Assembly: GCA_021229015.1 (NCBI GenBank)
Contig: CM037792.1
Span: 620,001 to 684,000 of the forward strand
Source of the DNA: Solen grandis
Taxonomy: Eukaryota > Mollusca > Bivalvia > Adapedonta > Solenidae
Length of the DNA stretch: 64,000 nt
Direction of reading: 5' to 3'
This document shows, one piece after another, positions 31,823 to 43,278 of the stretch. How positions within the stretch are numbered: the first letter of the stretch is position 1; every line of letters starts with the position of its first letter. The notes under the pieces were generated by a model. It was given only the letters and a program-made list of their open reading frames with translations, was not told the DNA's origin and searched no databases. A program made the position numbers and the translations under genes.

Positions 31823-32580
31823 TTGGTGTCTGACAATGGATGCTTAGATGCCAATCTTCCTGAATCAAGTACTTGGATTTTACAGAAGTATATCTTGTCC
31901 GTCTGCTTATCTCCCTTTCACTTTATCTAGGACTAATTTGATTTGTTACTAAACGAGTTCATGAAATTTTTATTAAGCGAGCCTCTGAAAGGCTTAATAA
32001 CATTTTCATGAACGACAATTCATGTTAGATTCATAAGACCTACACTGACAGTAAATCAAGATTATAACAACAATCAAAAACATGAATGAACGGACTGTGA
32101 ACGAATTACTGTTTGTAATCTAACACCAAGAAAATAGTTTCAAATAATAACTGAAAATAAAGACTTCACGTGTGAATTTCTCATACATTTTCAACATTAT
32201 ATGAATAATGCATCTTTTTTTATCAAATTAGTTGCATCAAACACATTTAACCCAGTTGTTCGAGTTCAAAACACTACGCATATATAAAGAAATTCGGCCT
32301 AAAAGTTATTGGTAACGTGTTAGATATAAGAAAATATGTGATGGTTATACGAATCCTGAAACAGCTGTTTACGCATAATGTCATATGATAAAAGAAGATA
32401 TGTTTATATGATCAATTACCATCACTACAGACGATTAATATTCCCGCATCCCGCCTTATCTGTAATGTGAGTATATTTCTAAATAATCCCCACTTCTTCG
32501 AAACGGTGATATATAAAAAAAAAAATACAAATTATAAGTTCATGGTTTTATCGATTCGTATCATCGAAAAGAACGTTACC
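31823..32580. other. No gene recognised
   Basis: AT-rich DNA. GTTCATGAAATTTTTATTAA (about 31959) and TTAATAACATTTTCATGAAC (about 31994) form a short inverted repeat with AAGCGAGCCTCTGAAAGGC between, a hairpin of about 55 bp. Confidence 0.45.
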
Positions 32581-32588
32581 TTCTCTCT

Positions 32589-32627
<39 letters not shown>

Positions 32628-32660
32628 TCATGTACTTCTTTGTCTGTCTGTCTGTCTGTT
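32581..32660. repeat. (CT)n followed by (GTCT)n microsatellites
   Basis: About 20 CT units with a few T interruptions to 32626, then, after a short break, five GTCT units. Confidence 0.92.
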
Positions 32661-32825
32661 CAGTACGTATCCTGAAAAGGTTATTATTAACATATGAAGT
32701 AACAATGAATTTCAGATTCTATGTATATTATTATTATTTATGGGAAACAAATTGAAACATCTAACTTTTTTATTCTCGATGGCTCCCTGCGGTAGGAGAA
32801 ATATTTGAATTAAATATTTGTTAAG

Positions 32826-32898
32826 TCAGTGGAGTTCGAACTCCCGACCTTCAGCTCCAGAAATGTGTAATAATAGCGCTGAACCACGTTGTCTGATG
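32826..32898 (-). tRNA. tRNA-like sequence (pseudogene or SINE head)
   Basis: Minus strand: ACAACGTGGTTCAGCGC (A-box-like) and GGGAGTTCGAACTCCAC (B-box with a perfect T-arm stem) at tRNA spacing. The acceptor stem is not evident. The tail AATATTTGAATTAAATATTT downstream on the same strand may belong to a SINE, but no other copy was found. Confidence 0.4.
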
Positions 32899-35800
32899 TT
32901 TCTCTTCCTTGATAATTCAGAAATGAAAAAAAAAAAATCTGTATATAAATAAATATATAAAATAATATTTGAAATAACTGTGATTATAAATCACAGGTTT
33001 ATGCAGACGATTTATGAATCTAGACATAAAATATAAAAAAGTTTTTTTTTCCTTTCTATTTTTCCCCTTCTCCATGGCAACCATTTGGTATCACGTAGTT
33101 ACGATGCCTCCCCTCCCCCTTTTTTAAGATCTAGAGCCATTAGTTAGAAGAATAATACATTATCATTGTTCTTAATGCTAAAATTAATAAAAAGAAACAA
33201 AAGTCAAAATTCACTGAGCAGCCGTCAAAAATTAATAATATATAAGCGATTTTCTTGTTTGTTACACCAAACATCTGCCCCTTCGAACGAACAGCATCTC
33301 GAAGTTCATAGAGCAGTAAATCACCGACTTTTGCCATAATAGTTAAAATTAATTTGTCATATTTCCAATTTTCTGCCTCAGTTTTGTTGCCACAGACTTC
33401 AGCAAACCCTTGCTATTGATATTGATGTATCTTTCGTGTGAATTACGGAGAAACAAACAATACAGACGGGCGCACGCACGATCTTCAAGTTGCATGTACA
33501 GAACAATCTGCCCGTATTTTGCAATTAGCAGGCGCGTCGAAATGAGCGGCCTCTCGCCCGTTTAGCGACAAGAGGCGTTTTTCATTGAAATTTTGGATCC
33601 AGAGAGTCTAGATGTCGACCATTTTATTACATTTTGTTCTATTTCCTCCCATCAAATCATAATTTATGTTTTCCATTGAAATTGATTCCGAGGATGTGGT
33701 ATCTTGTTTCTAGTAGTTACTATGGCTAATAGAAAAAAATCATTCTCAGATAATTTATAATGTTTGGATGGTAGGAGATAGGATAGAGTGTCATTTAAAA
33801 GATATTTATTGCCCGTGTGGGCCATATAGCAGAATTAACATTGCATCAATATAAATCAAACTGATAATTTCATATTGCGTTCTACAAGACTCGGTCTCCC
33901 TGCGGGGTCATACTAAACCATTCTCTACAATAAAGCCAAAGATGTTTATATTGGAAGCGGAGCTAAAACATGGACGGGCGATAAACAATGTTGCTACAGA
34001 TAAACCTGTGTGTTGTCTATAGACGTCCTAATAAATTGTGGCGTAAATTAGTAATTTTCAGTGTTCAATAAGGAACACGGGCGGTCTTGTGGCGCTGTCG
34101 TGTATTATGTGCCATTAGATAACGATAGTCTGAAGTTTAAGAGAAGATAACTACAAGTCGTACTGTCTGGGAATGGAGAAACCCCCGGGCAAATCTCATG
34201 TTACATACTCTAACAGTTATTGACGTTTAATGGGTCTTGAATATCTAGAAAATAGCCATTTTTAAATGTCTTTTTTTTTACCTCGTATTCACTTAGTTAT
34301 GAATTATGGAATGGGAATATCTGACATAACAAAACGTATAATGTAGAGCATCTCATGATTCAAGAAAGAGGGGGTTCTTACCAATGTACTGATCGATTCA
34401 ATGATTCACTTTTGCTTACGAACGTATACACGCACATATTTATGAAAATATAAAACGTTTTTACGTACACCCCACCCACACGTACACATAAACTTAGTTT
34501 GTGTATATAAATAGAGTCTCTATATGTTTTAAGACAAATATTTGCCGTCTGTCGTGCACGTGCATATTTAAACATAGCAACGCGACCCGGAGACAATTGC
34601 ACCGTAATCCTTTATCATGATCCTCCGGTATGTCTAATACGTCAATCAAACTTGACATTCAGAATGACATAAACTATTTTGAGTATCCTTATAAGGTGAC
34701 ATTCGGGGCCTTAGCATTATACGGACAAAGACAACTATCAAATAAACCCTAATCTGTGATCTGAATTAACAATCGACTGTTGATTGCGTGGCTGTTTATC
34801 ATTTTAATACCCTTCACAGTAGCCAAGATACTTTGTTAGAATGTCAAGCTCATATCTTTTAATTCATATCACATATATCATTAAATAGATAGAAGCTTTT
34901 GTAAAGGAGTCAAACAATATCTTGAATTACCCTCCAGTGTTCCCCTACTAAATAAACGCTCGCCCTATTGCCGAGATAAACTGACGTTATTTATATGCGT
35001 ATATCGCCTAACCAATTGATCCGTGCCATTATAACTAATTTTTATCACTTATGGGAACTAACAAAAAGACTTCAAAGCAAATTCTTGAATAGATAGAGAT
35101 AAAGCCTATTGAAAAAGGAACTAAAAAGATCACCGGGCCGCATTTTTCGGAGCAATTTAACATAGACGAAGGACCCCCGAGGTAAGAAGATATTGGTAAA
35201 GAATATCCACCGTGAAGTCTCTGGATCTGATATGTATAGGGTTCTCCTTAGCAAATTAGTGATACTCTTTCAAAAGCGATAATCTTTCGTTAGATTAAGC
35301 GTAGTCCTGTTTCGCTTTACATCCAAATCATCCAGCGAAATAATTCATTTATTAAGATATGGACAATTACATGTATGGTCAATTTTCATTTGAAATCGGG
35401 GTCAGTGTTTTACTTCTCATGAAAAAATGACCACAATTGCTATGTTTTTTGTTTTTTTTTTAAATTTCATCAGGTGCATGAAAAATATAGATTTTTTTCC
35501 AGACACTACGATTGTGTACGTTGGGATTCCCTATTGGCATATTCAATCAACGACGTCATTACGGTAAAATGGTACATTTTAATGGCTTAATTATTTCAAC
35601 GTGTCGATATTTGGTCTATCACTTTAACAGGTTAACAAGTCGTGTCTAATTTTGTTTGGGTTTTAACGTTCCACCAACATGATATCGATCATTTAAGGAG
35701 ACAGCTATAGAGTGATACCATTGTAATACTTCCCCCTAGACAACTAGCATGATACTACTGATGTCGAGTCAATCACTCCTGGATTGTCTGGATTGTCTCT

Positions 35801-35919
35801 TGTTATGTTGAGAACAAGTAAGGGAGGTTACTCATTTTAACGGGTAAATGGCAATTACTCTCACCACACAGTCATCGGGGTCGTATATACATATATTTTG
35901 TATTATGAAAGTTAACCCC
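32899..35919. other. Three kilobases without repeats or recognisable genes
   Basis: Open frames are all under 75 codons. Stretches at about 33440-33700 and 33900-34220 have even base composition, no simple repeats and no dispersed elements. That could reflect constrained non-coding DNA, although this cannot be shown from one sequence. Confidence 0.4.
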
Positions 35920-35966
35920 CCCCCCCACACACAACAAAAACAACAACAACAACAACAACAACACAT
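35920..35966. repeat. Poly-C run followed by (CAA)n
   Basis: A ten-C run, ACACACAAC, then about nine CAA/AAC units. Confidence 0.9.
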
Positions 35967-36157
35967 TCTCGATAATGGGACAATCAGACTTATAAACAAT
36001 GTGGGGATGGCAAAGGAAGTATAAGTTTAAGAAAAAATGTGGCCTAATTCAATTTACTTCACCATCATTTCTATGCCATGTCCATACTTTCTTCAAAACG
36101 AAGCAAATAGAAGAATAGTCATGATTCAGTAAAATACCAGACGTAGTCATATGAGGG

Positions 36158-36340
36158 TTGTGTGGATAGCGTATTGATTTTTCACCATTATAACCAGGTT
36201 TCGATCCCAGGTCATCCCGATGTTGTGTGTGTGAAAAGGTATTTGGACGCCCAGATGGACACATTAGTTTTCTTCGGGTACTCCTGTCTCCCTCCTCACC
36301 AAGGGTTAAGCAATCGCCAACAGCTTAACAAGCAACAACA
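36158..36340 (+). mobile_element. SINE family 3, diverged copy
   Basis: A-box region GTGGATAGCGTATTG, B-box AGGTTTCGATCCCAGG, and a body with TTTGGACGCCCAGATGG and GTTTTCTTCGGGTACTCCTG. That layout matches the cleaner copy at 42647-42854 (GGATAGCGTAGTGAG, GGTTCGATCCC, TCCCCGGTTTCCTCCC). It ends in an AACAACAACAA tail. Confidence 0.6.
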
Positions 36341-37598
36341 ACAAAAAAAGATTTTAACTTAATTGTTATGATACCAGATAGTTTCAACTTTATTCGGAGT
36401 ATGGAATTTATCAAATCGTATACATGGAGGGTAGAACATTTGCAGATTGTTATTTTGGTAATACATGTACAGTTACTTGTCGTCTTAGAAAATACATATG
36501 TTCTATTTATGTTTCTTTTTGTGGCCTTCCGTACTCTCAATTTGTGTTTTAGTTTAATAAGTGATAAAATTATAACCCAAACTAAAGAAATAAAAAACAA
36601 AATTCTCATGCTTAAGAACATTTATAACATCTGTAATACCATGTTGTGCAAATTATGATAATCTTGTTGTACACTTAATGCATCCTTATCTATACTTCAT
36701 CTACAGATTGTAAGATTTATCGAGTAAAGCTATCAATTTAACCATGCTTGTATGCTTTCAAATGACGTATCACCAAGTACGCCATAAATCCGTCGCATAA
36801 ACCACCTTGACATTTTCTTAAATATCTTGAAATATTTCATAAACACTATAATTTATTGAAAGTGTCAACATTTTACTTGAGACCAAAAAAGCATTTTCAT
36901 TACCCATTACTAAAATGATTTATGTTCAAACTATCAACAAAACTGCAATCTATAATTACATAAATTTTGATTGATTTGTTCCTTTGCAAGTAAATTTCAA
37001 GTCATTAAAATTGTCAAACACATTTGATTGCTATTGAAATTCACATGACTTCTGGGCAAAACTAAACCTCCAGGATTCCCCCCTTTTTCTGGACGGTATT
37101 CAGTACTGTATATACATTACTGTTATTAAGTAGTGTATATATATATATATATTAGTATGTCCAATTAAAATGGGTTTTCACTTCCGTTAGCGCATGTACA
37201 AAATTGGTATTGCAGTCGAATGTAAAGTTGTGATAGTAATAGTTTTCTTTTTTTTTTGGGTTTTTTAAATAGTTTCCAGTGTAAATTATCATATTTGATA
37301 GATTGTTAGTCAGTAGATGTACAAGACCTACTTATCGCTTCGCTCGTCGGTCTGGACATAGCACATTTCATGTCCTCTGTTTTGAGCTTCTAACTATACA
37401 TAGTAGTTTATTTATTACATGATGGGTGGGATAATTATTGCGTAATGTTTATCTTGTTAATATGCAACCGTAATATAAAGAAAAAGTGGTGTAGATATCA
37501 ATACAGTACAATTGTCTGTGTAGTGCTAGTCCTGCTGTTTTGATCAGGTTGATTATCTATAGCCTTATTTACACACAGATCTTTCACACTTGTGGAAA
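36341..37598. other. No gene recognised
   Basis: Two overlapping 96-98 codon frames on opposite strands (36325-36658) are AT-driven and unrecognised. A short (TA)n lies at about 37136-37152. Confidence 0.4.
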
Positions 37599-37676
37599 TA
37601 GATCTGTTGGTAAGAGCGTCAGTCGGTACTTTTTTCCCTTTAAGAGGTCATGAGTTCTATTCCAGCTGGGACCTTT
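37599..37676 (+). tRNA. tRNA-like sequence (probable SINE head)
   Basis: AGATCTGTTGGTAAGAGCGT resembles an A-box/D-arm, and GAGTTCTATTCCAGC is a mutated B-box. No body of a known family follows. Confidence 0.3.
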
Positions 37677-38470
37677 TTTTTCTAAATTCTTATTTTTTGG
37701 AAATTCTGAGTTATATTTGTATATTTTGTTTAAATAGTAATTTTATACATCCTTTATTTTGCTTTTGTTAATTTGTATTTGCTTTCTTTTGATTTAAACA
37801 TAAAAGTTAACCAATAATAATAAAAAATATATATAAAAAACGGCCTCTCTATGTAAAAGTAATATATGGAGAGTTGATTTTTAAAAAAAAAATTAATTCC
37901 TTGTTAAAACAAAAGTTTAATAAATGACCGACCCCTCTAATGATTTTTTTACCCATGCACTTTTCATCTTAGATGTTATGTTTTCGCAGTCAGGATTCAA
38001 AGTTTAAATTTCAATGCATCCACAAGATGCTATAAAATATATGGGAAATGCTGCTTAATTGGGAGTCATATTTTTTAAGCCTAGAGACTCGGAACTCGTG
38101 CAGAGAAAATTATAAAGTAATAACTGCCTCTCTCTATATAAATAATATTAATATTAAGAGAGATCATTATTAGTATTTTTTATTTATTTTTATTTTATAT
38201 TTAATATAAACGTCCTGTGCATAGACATGTTATGTTAAAAGGTCAAAACAGTAGAAATGAAAACTAGAGGGGGGCAGTATGCTTAATATAAGCCGTCCAT
38301 TAAAACATTTTTATTAATCTTTTCTTGTTGAATAATAACTGCAGAGTCTTTATTCAAGTGTAGAATCATAAAGGAATACAATTTGACACTTTTCTATCTT
38401 ACTTACTTTCAGTTTAATGATAAATGATTATAAGCAGCAACAACAGTAATGTCATAAACGTCGTTGTCCT
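37677..38470. other. Very AT-rich stretch, no gene
   Basis: Dominated by A/T runs. The imperfect inverted motifs CTCTCTATATAAATAATATT and AATATTAAGAGAGATC form a short hairpin at about 38129-38166. Confidence 0.4.
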
Positions 38471-38471
38471 C

Positions 38472-38560
38472 ATGATGGTGATGATGGTGGTGGTGATGAT
38501 GATGATGATGATCACCATCATACTTCCAACACCATCATCATCATCATCAGCAGCAGCAGT
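38472..38560. repeat. Inverted trinucleotide microsatellites (GAT/GGT)n then (CAT)n(CAG)n
   Basis: GATGGTGATGATGGTGGTGG and GATGATGATGATGATGATCA are followed directly by CACCATCATACTTCC and ACCATCATCATCATCATCAG. The two blocks are complementary and so can fold back on each other. A short CAG run ends the block. Confidence 0.9.
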
Positions 38561-39314
38561 ATTATCAAAGCTGCCACCGTTGTCGAAATATTGTGGATTT
38601 CGGCGTGAACTTGAATTTAAATGAATCCAATTAGTTGTTTGTGACGTTGTTTAAGGCACTTATGGCCTTCCATAGTTGGCTTGTGTTTTTATTCACGGAA
38701 GCGACTTTGAATCATCATGGTGCATGTCCGAGGGATCGATTTTTTACAATCTGATACGACAGTAATGGGAATTTACTGGAAATATTCTGAAGGAAAAATT
38801 TTATCCATCTATTGTGATTAGAGTCTCATATTTCGTCTAAATGAAACAAATCATATTTGTAAATTGTCCCGTATATTACTACATCCCCTTTGAACGGTCT
38901 AAATATTCCTTAAAAGCTATTCCGGTATGATTTACGTTTATATTCTATGTATCATAACAAACCATTATGCTTTGTATGTATGATTTAGACTTGTCTTATA
39001 TAAAGAAACTAGACAGTTCAAATACAGACTCTATGAATTGCGTTGCCATGGCAATGTCATATTCTGAATTAAAGCCATGATTTAATTTGTCTCCCCGCTG
39101 GTGTATGTATATCATGTGAAATCAAAGCAGGACTTCCATTGTACGAATGTTTCGTTAGCAAATATGGTTTTATAACAACAAATAATAGGCAGTGTCCCCA
39201 GATTCTTATTTATCAATACAGGGCGCCATGCACTTTGCTAAAGCAAACGTTATCGATACTTGTTTCAATAGGCCTACAATAAAACTGCTTATAGAAGAAA
39301 ATGTATGACATTTT
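38561..39314. other. No gene recognised
   Basis: Low-repeat DNA of mixed composition with no supported open frame. Confidence 0.4.
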
Positions 39315-39520
39315 GCACAATCATTAATTTTCGTTGGACATTTCTTTTCGTTGAAATAAATTATGGTTTTATCCTCGAATATTAGCCCTAACGAAAAACC
39401 GTACTTTCTATACACCTCATGTTCTCTTGAACATGAATCAACGAATAAGTGACTACGCTAAAGTATATAATAAAAAAGTTGATAATTTAATGTCAACGAA
39501 AATAATGATTTTTCAGTATT
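39315..39520. mobile_element. Palindromic MITE, AATTTTCGT family, copy 2
   Basis: Left end ATCATTAATTTTCGTTGGAC; right end TTTAATGTCAACGAAAATAA plus TGATTTTTCAGT. Central motifs correspond to the 15.9 kb copy (TCTTGAACATGAATCAACGA against TCTAGAACATAGATCCACGA). More diverged than copy 1. Confidence 0.68.
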
Positions 39521-39665
39521 GCAAATCTGTATACTCTGTAACCACCACTTAATCTACACCACCTCCCTTTAAAACAACAACAACTGATGATTGGATCTAT
39601 TTCAAGATTTTAACTACAATATTCATTTATATCACGTACAAGCCCACAACAGATATTTTGTTGAT
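39521..39665. other. Spacer
   Basis: No feature seen. Confidence 0.3.
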
Positions 39666-39870
39666 TTAAGCAGCAGTGTAGCGGAAGGAGGAGAGGAAGA
39701 ATACATAACGAAAGAAGAAAAAGAAGAAAGAACGAATGAAAGAAAGAAAGAAGTGAAGAAGAATTAGAAGGAAAAGTGGATTGGAAGAGGATTAATAATA
39801 ATAATAATAATAATAATAAGAAGAAGAAGAAGAAGAAGAAGGAGAAGAAGTACAACTACTACTACCACTA
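39666..39870. repeat. Purine-rich tract with (AAT)n and (AAG)n
   Basis: About 200 bp nearly free of pyrimidines on the plus strand: GAAGGAGGAGAGG, GAAAGAAAGAAAG, then about eight AAT/TAA units and about eight AAG units, then CTACTACTAC. A minus-strand open frame here is a phenylalanine/leucine repeat and not a gene. Confidence 0.88.
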
Positions 39871-40723
39871 CTTCTAATTGATTGATCTTAACCATGACTT
39901 TTCTATCTTAAAAACATATTGTATTCAATCCTTATAAGGAACATTTAAATATACATATCTCTAACTTAACTTTCTTTTCAGGTTTGCCCAAAAGGATAAT
40001 GCATTTTAGTAAAATTATGTTCGTCACTTAATAACTTGTCTACGTATGATTAAGTAAATACTTAGATAAGCATAAACAGTATAAAATAAAAGTATAAGCG
40101 ACCTTTTTTAAGATTTAAAGACTTAAATTTCCACATACCGGTAAAAATACGAGATTTTGTAACTGAAGAAACTATTGATCTAGGGAACCTTAAATTCTAT
40201 TACGCTGTACGATAAATATATAACAAACACATATCTATTAGTAAATCTATTGTTTCTAGTTTCTTGTGACTGCATCTTCAATAATTCTCCTTGGAAAATC
40301 GTGTACCCGCGGGGTTTTTGATGTGACTAAAGTGTACGTAAGGCCTCTCGTAAATTCTTTAGTTTAGGTATACAGCGTCATTCTAAGTGTATCTTACTTT
40401 CTTTTTAATGCCGCAGGAGGTTCTTTGAAATTACATACTACGTTTAAGAGTTTTATATCGTCAGGGAGCTATATATATGTGTATGTAAATGCTTTTCTTG
40501 AACAAAGATATCTTACACTGTTCTGTCATGCAGAGAAATTTACTTAAACTATCAAGTTTTGCGAATTTTATGGCAATAAAAGCGCCGGAATCACTGATGG
40601 CGAAGTGTTCCCAGTTGTTTTTGAAACTGGAGGTACATTTTGTATTTTTTCCTCTAATTTTTGTGATCCATAATAAAGATGAGAGCACAAGGTAAACCAC
40701 ATAGGAGATGGTAATAAATCACC
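39871..40723. other. No gene recognised
   Basis: AT-rich DNA. Overlapping short frames at 40461-40700 on both strands have no recognisable features. Confidence 0.4.
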
Positions 40724-40890
40724 GTGTTCCATCGGTAACGTACATGACTGCAGATTCAAAGGTTGTGGGTTCGTACCCTGCCTGAGACAAGAATATTTCT
40801 CTGGCGCTAAGTACTAGTCCAACCCAGGCACCTGCGACGGAGATCAGTATAAGCTGTAAAAATGTGTTTCCTAATCGACGAAAATAAATA
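40724..40890 (+). mobile_element. tRNA-derived SINE-like element, separate type
   Basis: TTCCATCGGTAACGTACATG (A-box-like) and TTGTGGGTTCGTACCCTGCC (B-box) at tRNA spacing, followed by GAGACAAGAATATTTCTCTG, CGCTAAGTACTAGTCC and GAAAATAAATATGTTTG. The body does not match families 1-3 here. Confidence 0.5.
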
Positions 40891-41014
40891 TGTTTGAATC
40901 GAAATATAAAAGGTAATGAGACCTAAGATGGCAGTTTCTTCTAGTTTGATGAATCTGCATGATAAACAATAGTCTATGGAATGTACCAAGAACATAACCA
41001 AAAGGTTGCTTTAT

Positions 41015-41015
41015 T

Positions 41016-41068
<53 letters not shown>

Positions 41069-41081
41069 AAAAAAAAAAAAC
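41015..41081. repeat. (AAC)n microsatellite with A-run
   Basis: About 17 AAC units followed by 13 or so A. Minus-strand poly-leucine frames through it are artefacts. Confidence 0.95.
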
Positions 41082-41312
41082 AGTTGCAAAAGGGATACAT
41101 GTATAATTTTGTATGTACCTTCAAGCCTTTTCTAAAAATATGTCTTTTGTTTTAATATCTCAAAATTAATTACAATCTTTCAATAACTGCTATGAATATA
41201 ATTTTATTAGTTCAAGGAACCACGCTGTAAATGACCTAATCGAGAAAAGGAAAACATATGGACTTATGATGTTATGGATTGTGGTAAGAGTAAAAAAGAA
41301 AAAAAGTCTTTT

Positions 41313-41370
41313 CTCGAATTCGAACCCTGGAATCGCTTGACAGAACCACTCGAACACAGCGATCGATAAC
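41313..41370 (-). tRNA. tRNA-like sequence (weak)
   Basis: Minus strand: CGCTGTGTTCGAGTGGTTCT (A-box-like) and CCAGGGTTCGAATTCGAG (B-box). Spacing is short for a complete tRNA. Probably a degraded SINE head. Confidence 0.35.
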
Positions 41371-42177
41371 AGGCCAAAATGTTCGAATTTTCGAAGAACT
41401 TGATCGTTTTCTGTAAGCGTAAACATCGTTGAATGCTTCCTTTTTCATTTATTTATGTTTTATTTTTTAAGAAGTCATGTAGCAGACATATTTTTTTCTC
41501 TGATATTCCTAGGCAATATTAGAATTCTAAGTTTCTGTGTGGAAAATACACTTCTGTTTTTATAATTTGACAGAAATGTGTTCTGTCCGCGGAAAAATGC
41601 TGTGTTAAAAACCGTATTAAACCATTCTTCAATGCTATTTTTGAATGCTTGCGGTTGGCACGCCACAAGAAATGCAAACGTGACACATACAATTTAGTAT
41701 TCTCATACCCTGCAGGGGTACGTTGGCTTCATTTGCACCCAACGTTTTTGCCTAAGCAATGGGTTTATGGTTCCCTTTCGGGTATCAAATGCTGTTTTAA
41801 GCCTAGACAATTATAATCACAGCATATTAAATACAGGATATTCGAAGAAAATCAAGATTTTCACTTAAAAGAATTATGACACTTATAAGCTAACATATTC
41901 ACGTGTTTTATTGCGACGTGGTATGGGGCTTTACAAGCACATTAATTTCAAGTGTCGCCATGACATACAACACCATAAGTGTTTTTCTTTACCATATATA
42001 GTATTCATATATTTAATATAATTATAATAATTTAAATCCACAAATTATTTTAATAAAGCCATTCAAAAAGATTTTTGACTTCTGTCTGCGCGTGTGAAGT
42101 ATGATGGACACCTAGTGAGATCTAACTCCTGTTGGTAAATGTGTTTAATATGAGCTTAATATGTTATATATTTCCAT
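41371..42177. other. No gene recognised
   Basis: AT-rich DNA with no supported feature. Confidence 0.4.
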
Positions 42178-42380
42178 TTAAGGTAAATCTATCCATCATG
42201 AAATTGTGTTCATGGTCTATCATGTGATCGTGGGAATTTTTAAAATGAATGAAATCCTTCAAAGACTTTGAACAAAAGTGTCTTAAACTCAAAGTCAATG
42301 GATGCTTGCATCTGCGCTGAAGCCTTTTTAAGCAGTTGAAGGACCGCGATTTTAATTAAATGATAGATGGATGACCTTAA
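42178..42380. mobile_element. Palindromic MITE, TTAA family, copy 4
   Basis: 203 bp with TTAAGGTAAATCTATCCATC at the left and GATAGATGGATGACCTTAA at the right. It contains CAAAGACTTTGAAC and AACTCAAAGTCAATGGATGC in its centre, itself a smaller inverted repeat. TTAA is perfect on both sides. Confidence 0.85.
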
Positions 42381-42445
42381 TGAAGTGTATTCTAAACAGA
42401 ATGGTCGCCTTAAAACTCATGCGTATTCCGTCATCCAGGAAGGAG

Positions 42446-42512
42446 GTGTTTGATCTGGGTCTGCTCTGTTTGCCAATGCGTCAAAATAAGTCTATATGAA
42501 GTAAAGGGTTAA
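42446..42512. repeat. Dispersed repeat, single-unit copy of the 20.9 kb element
   Basis: TTTGATCTGGGTCTGCTCTG, TTTGCCAATGCGTCAAAATA and AGTCTATATGAAGTAAAGGG follow the same order as the last 27-bp unit and downstream part at 20979-21050. Confidence 0.65.
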
Positions 42513-42631
42513 AATAGAAAATCTTTTCTTTTTTCATTAGCGTACAAACTTTTAGAAGTATACTAGCTCTAGCAATATAACAAATATATTTCGCTCTCCC
42601 TCTTTTACACGACTAAGGTTGCTTAGACTCA

Positions 42632-42646
42632 TAGTATACAGTTTTG
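42632..42646. repeat. Target-site duplication, left copy
   Basis: TAGTATACAGTTTTG, repeated exactly at 42855-42869. Confidence 0.9.
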
Positions 42647-42854
42647 CCTGGTACCGGGATAGCGTAGTGAGTCCCGGGTTCGGGGTTCGATCCCGGACGA
42701 CATACGTGAGAGGGTACGGTGGTCCCCTGTCCAGACACTTGGGTTTTTTCCGATTCCCCGGTTTCCTCCCACAATACATCGTCATCTAGAAAGATTTTGT
42801 TAAGTTGTAAGAACTTGTTTCATAATCGGTGAAAAATAAATATTTTTTCCTTTT
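42647..42854 (+). mobile_element. SINE family 3 with 15-bp target-site duplication
   Basis: Head CCTGGTACCGGGATAGCGTA (A-box region) with B-box GGGGTTCGATCCCGG at about 42682. Body TACGGTGGTCCCCTGTCCAG, then TTTTTTCCGATTCCCCGG and TTTCCTCCCAC. The 3' part is GTTAAGTTGTAAGAACTTGT and the tail GAAAAATAAATATTTTTTCC. Perfect 15-bp flanking duplications mark a fairly recent insertion with well-preserved boundaries. Confidence 0.9.
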
Positions 42855-42869
42855 TAGTATACAGTTTTG
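42855..42869. repeat. Target-site duplication, right copy
   Basis: TAGTATACAGTTTTG, identical to 42632-42646. Confidence 0.9.
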
Positions 42870-43055
42870 GTCTACTTTTGAACAAACGACTTCAATGCCC
42901 GCACCCCCTCACAAGAAAAAACCAAAAACAAAAAACAAACAAAAAAATAAGCGGTGACGGTGAAAATAACAATATCATAGCTTACTCATATTAAAGTATG
43001 ATTGGTAAAATATATACTTCTTAGCATCTTTGAATCCAGTAATGTTTTGTTTTAT

Positions 43056-43278
43056 TTAAGGCAGTCCATCCATCATTTAAATGTGATCATTGTCTATCAA
43101 ATGGTCATGGGAATATAATAGTAAGTGCAAGCCTTTATAGACTTTGAACAAACGGGCCTTCCAAAAAAGAGCCTTTCCAAAATCAATGGGTGCTTGCATC
43201 TGCACTGACGATTTTTTTTAAAAGCATTTAATATACATGTACCATGATTATAATTTGATGATGGATGGATTTCCTTAA
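43056..43278. mobile_element. Palindromic MITE, TTAA family, copy 5
   Basis: 223 bp, TTAAGGCAGTCCATCCATCA at the left and GATGATGGATGGATTTCCTT plus AA at the right. Family core GTAAGTGCAAGCCTTTATAG and GGGTGCTTGCATCTGCACTG is present. A local duplication (GGGCCTTCCAAAA / GAGCCTTTCCAAAA) makes it the longest copy. Confidence 0.82.

Noticed and set aside
39610..39855. Leucine/phenylalanine-rich minus-strand frame resembling a membrane protein
   Set aside because: Reverse complement of (AAG)n and (AAT)n tracts.
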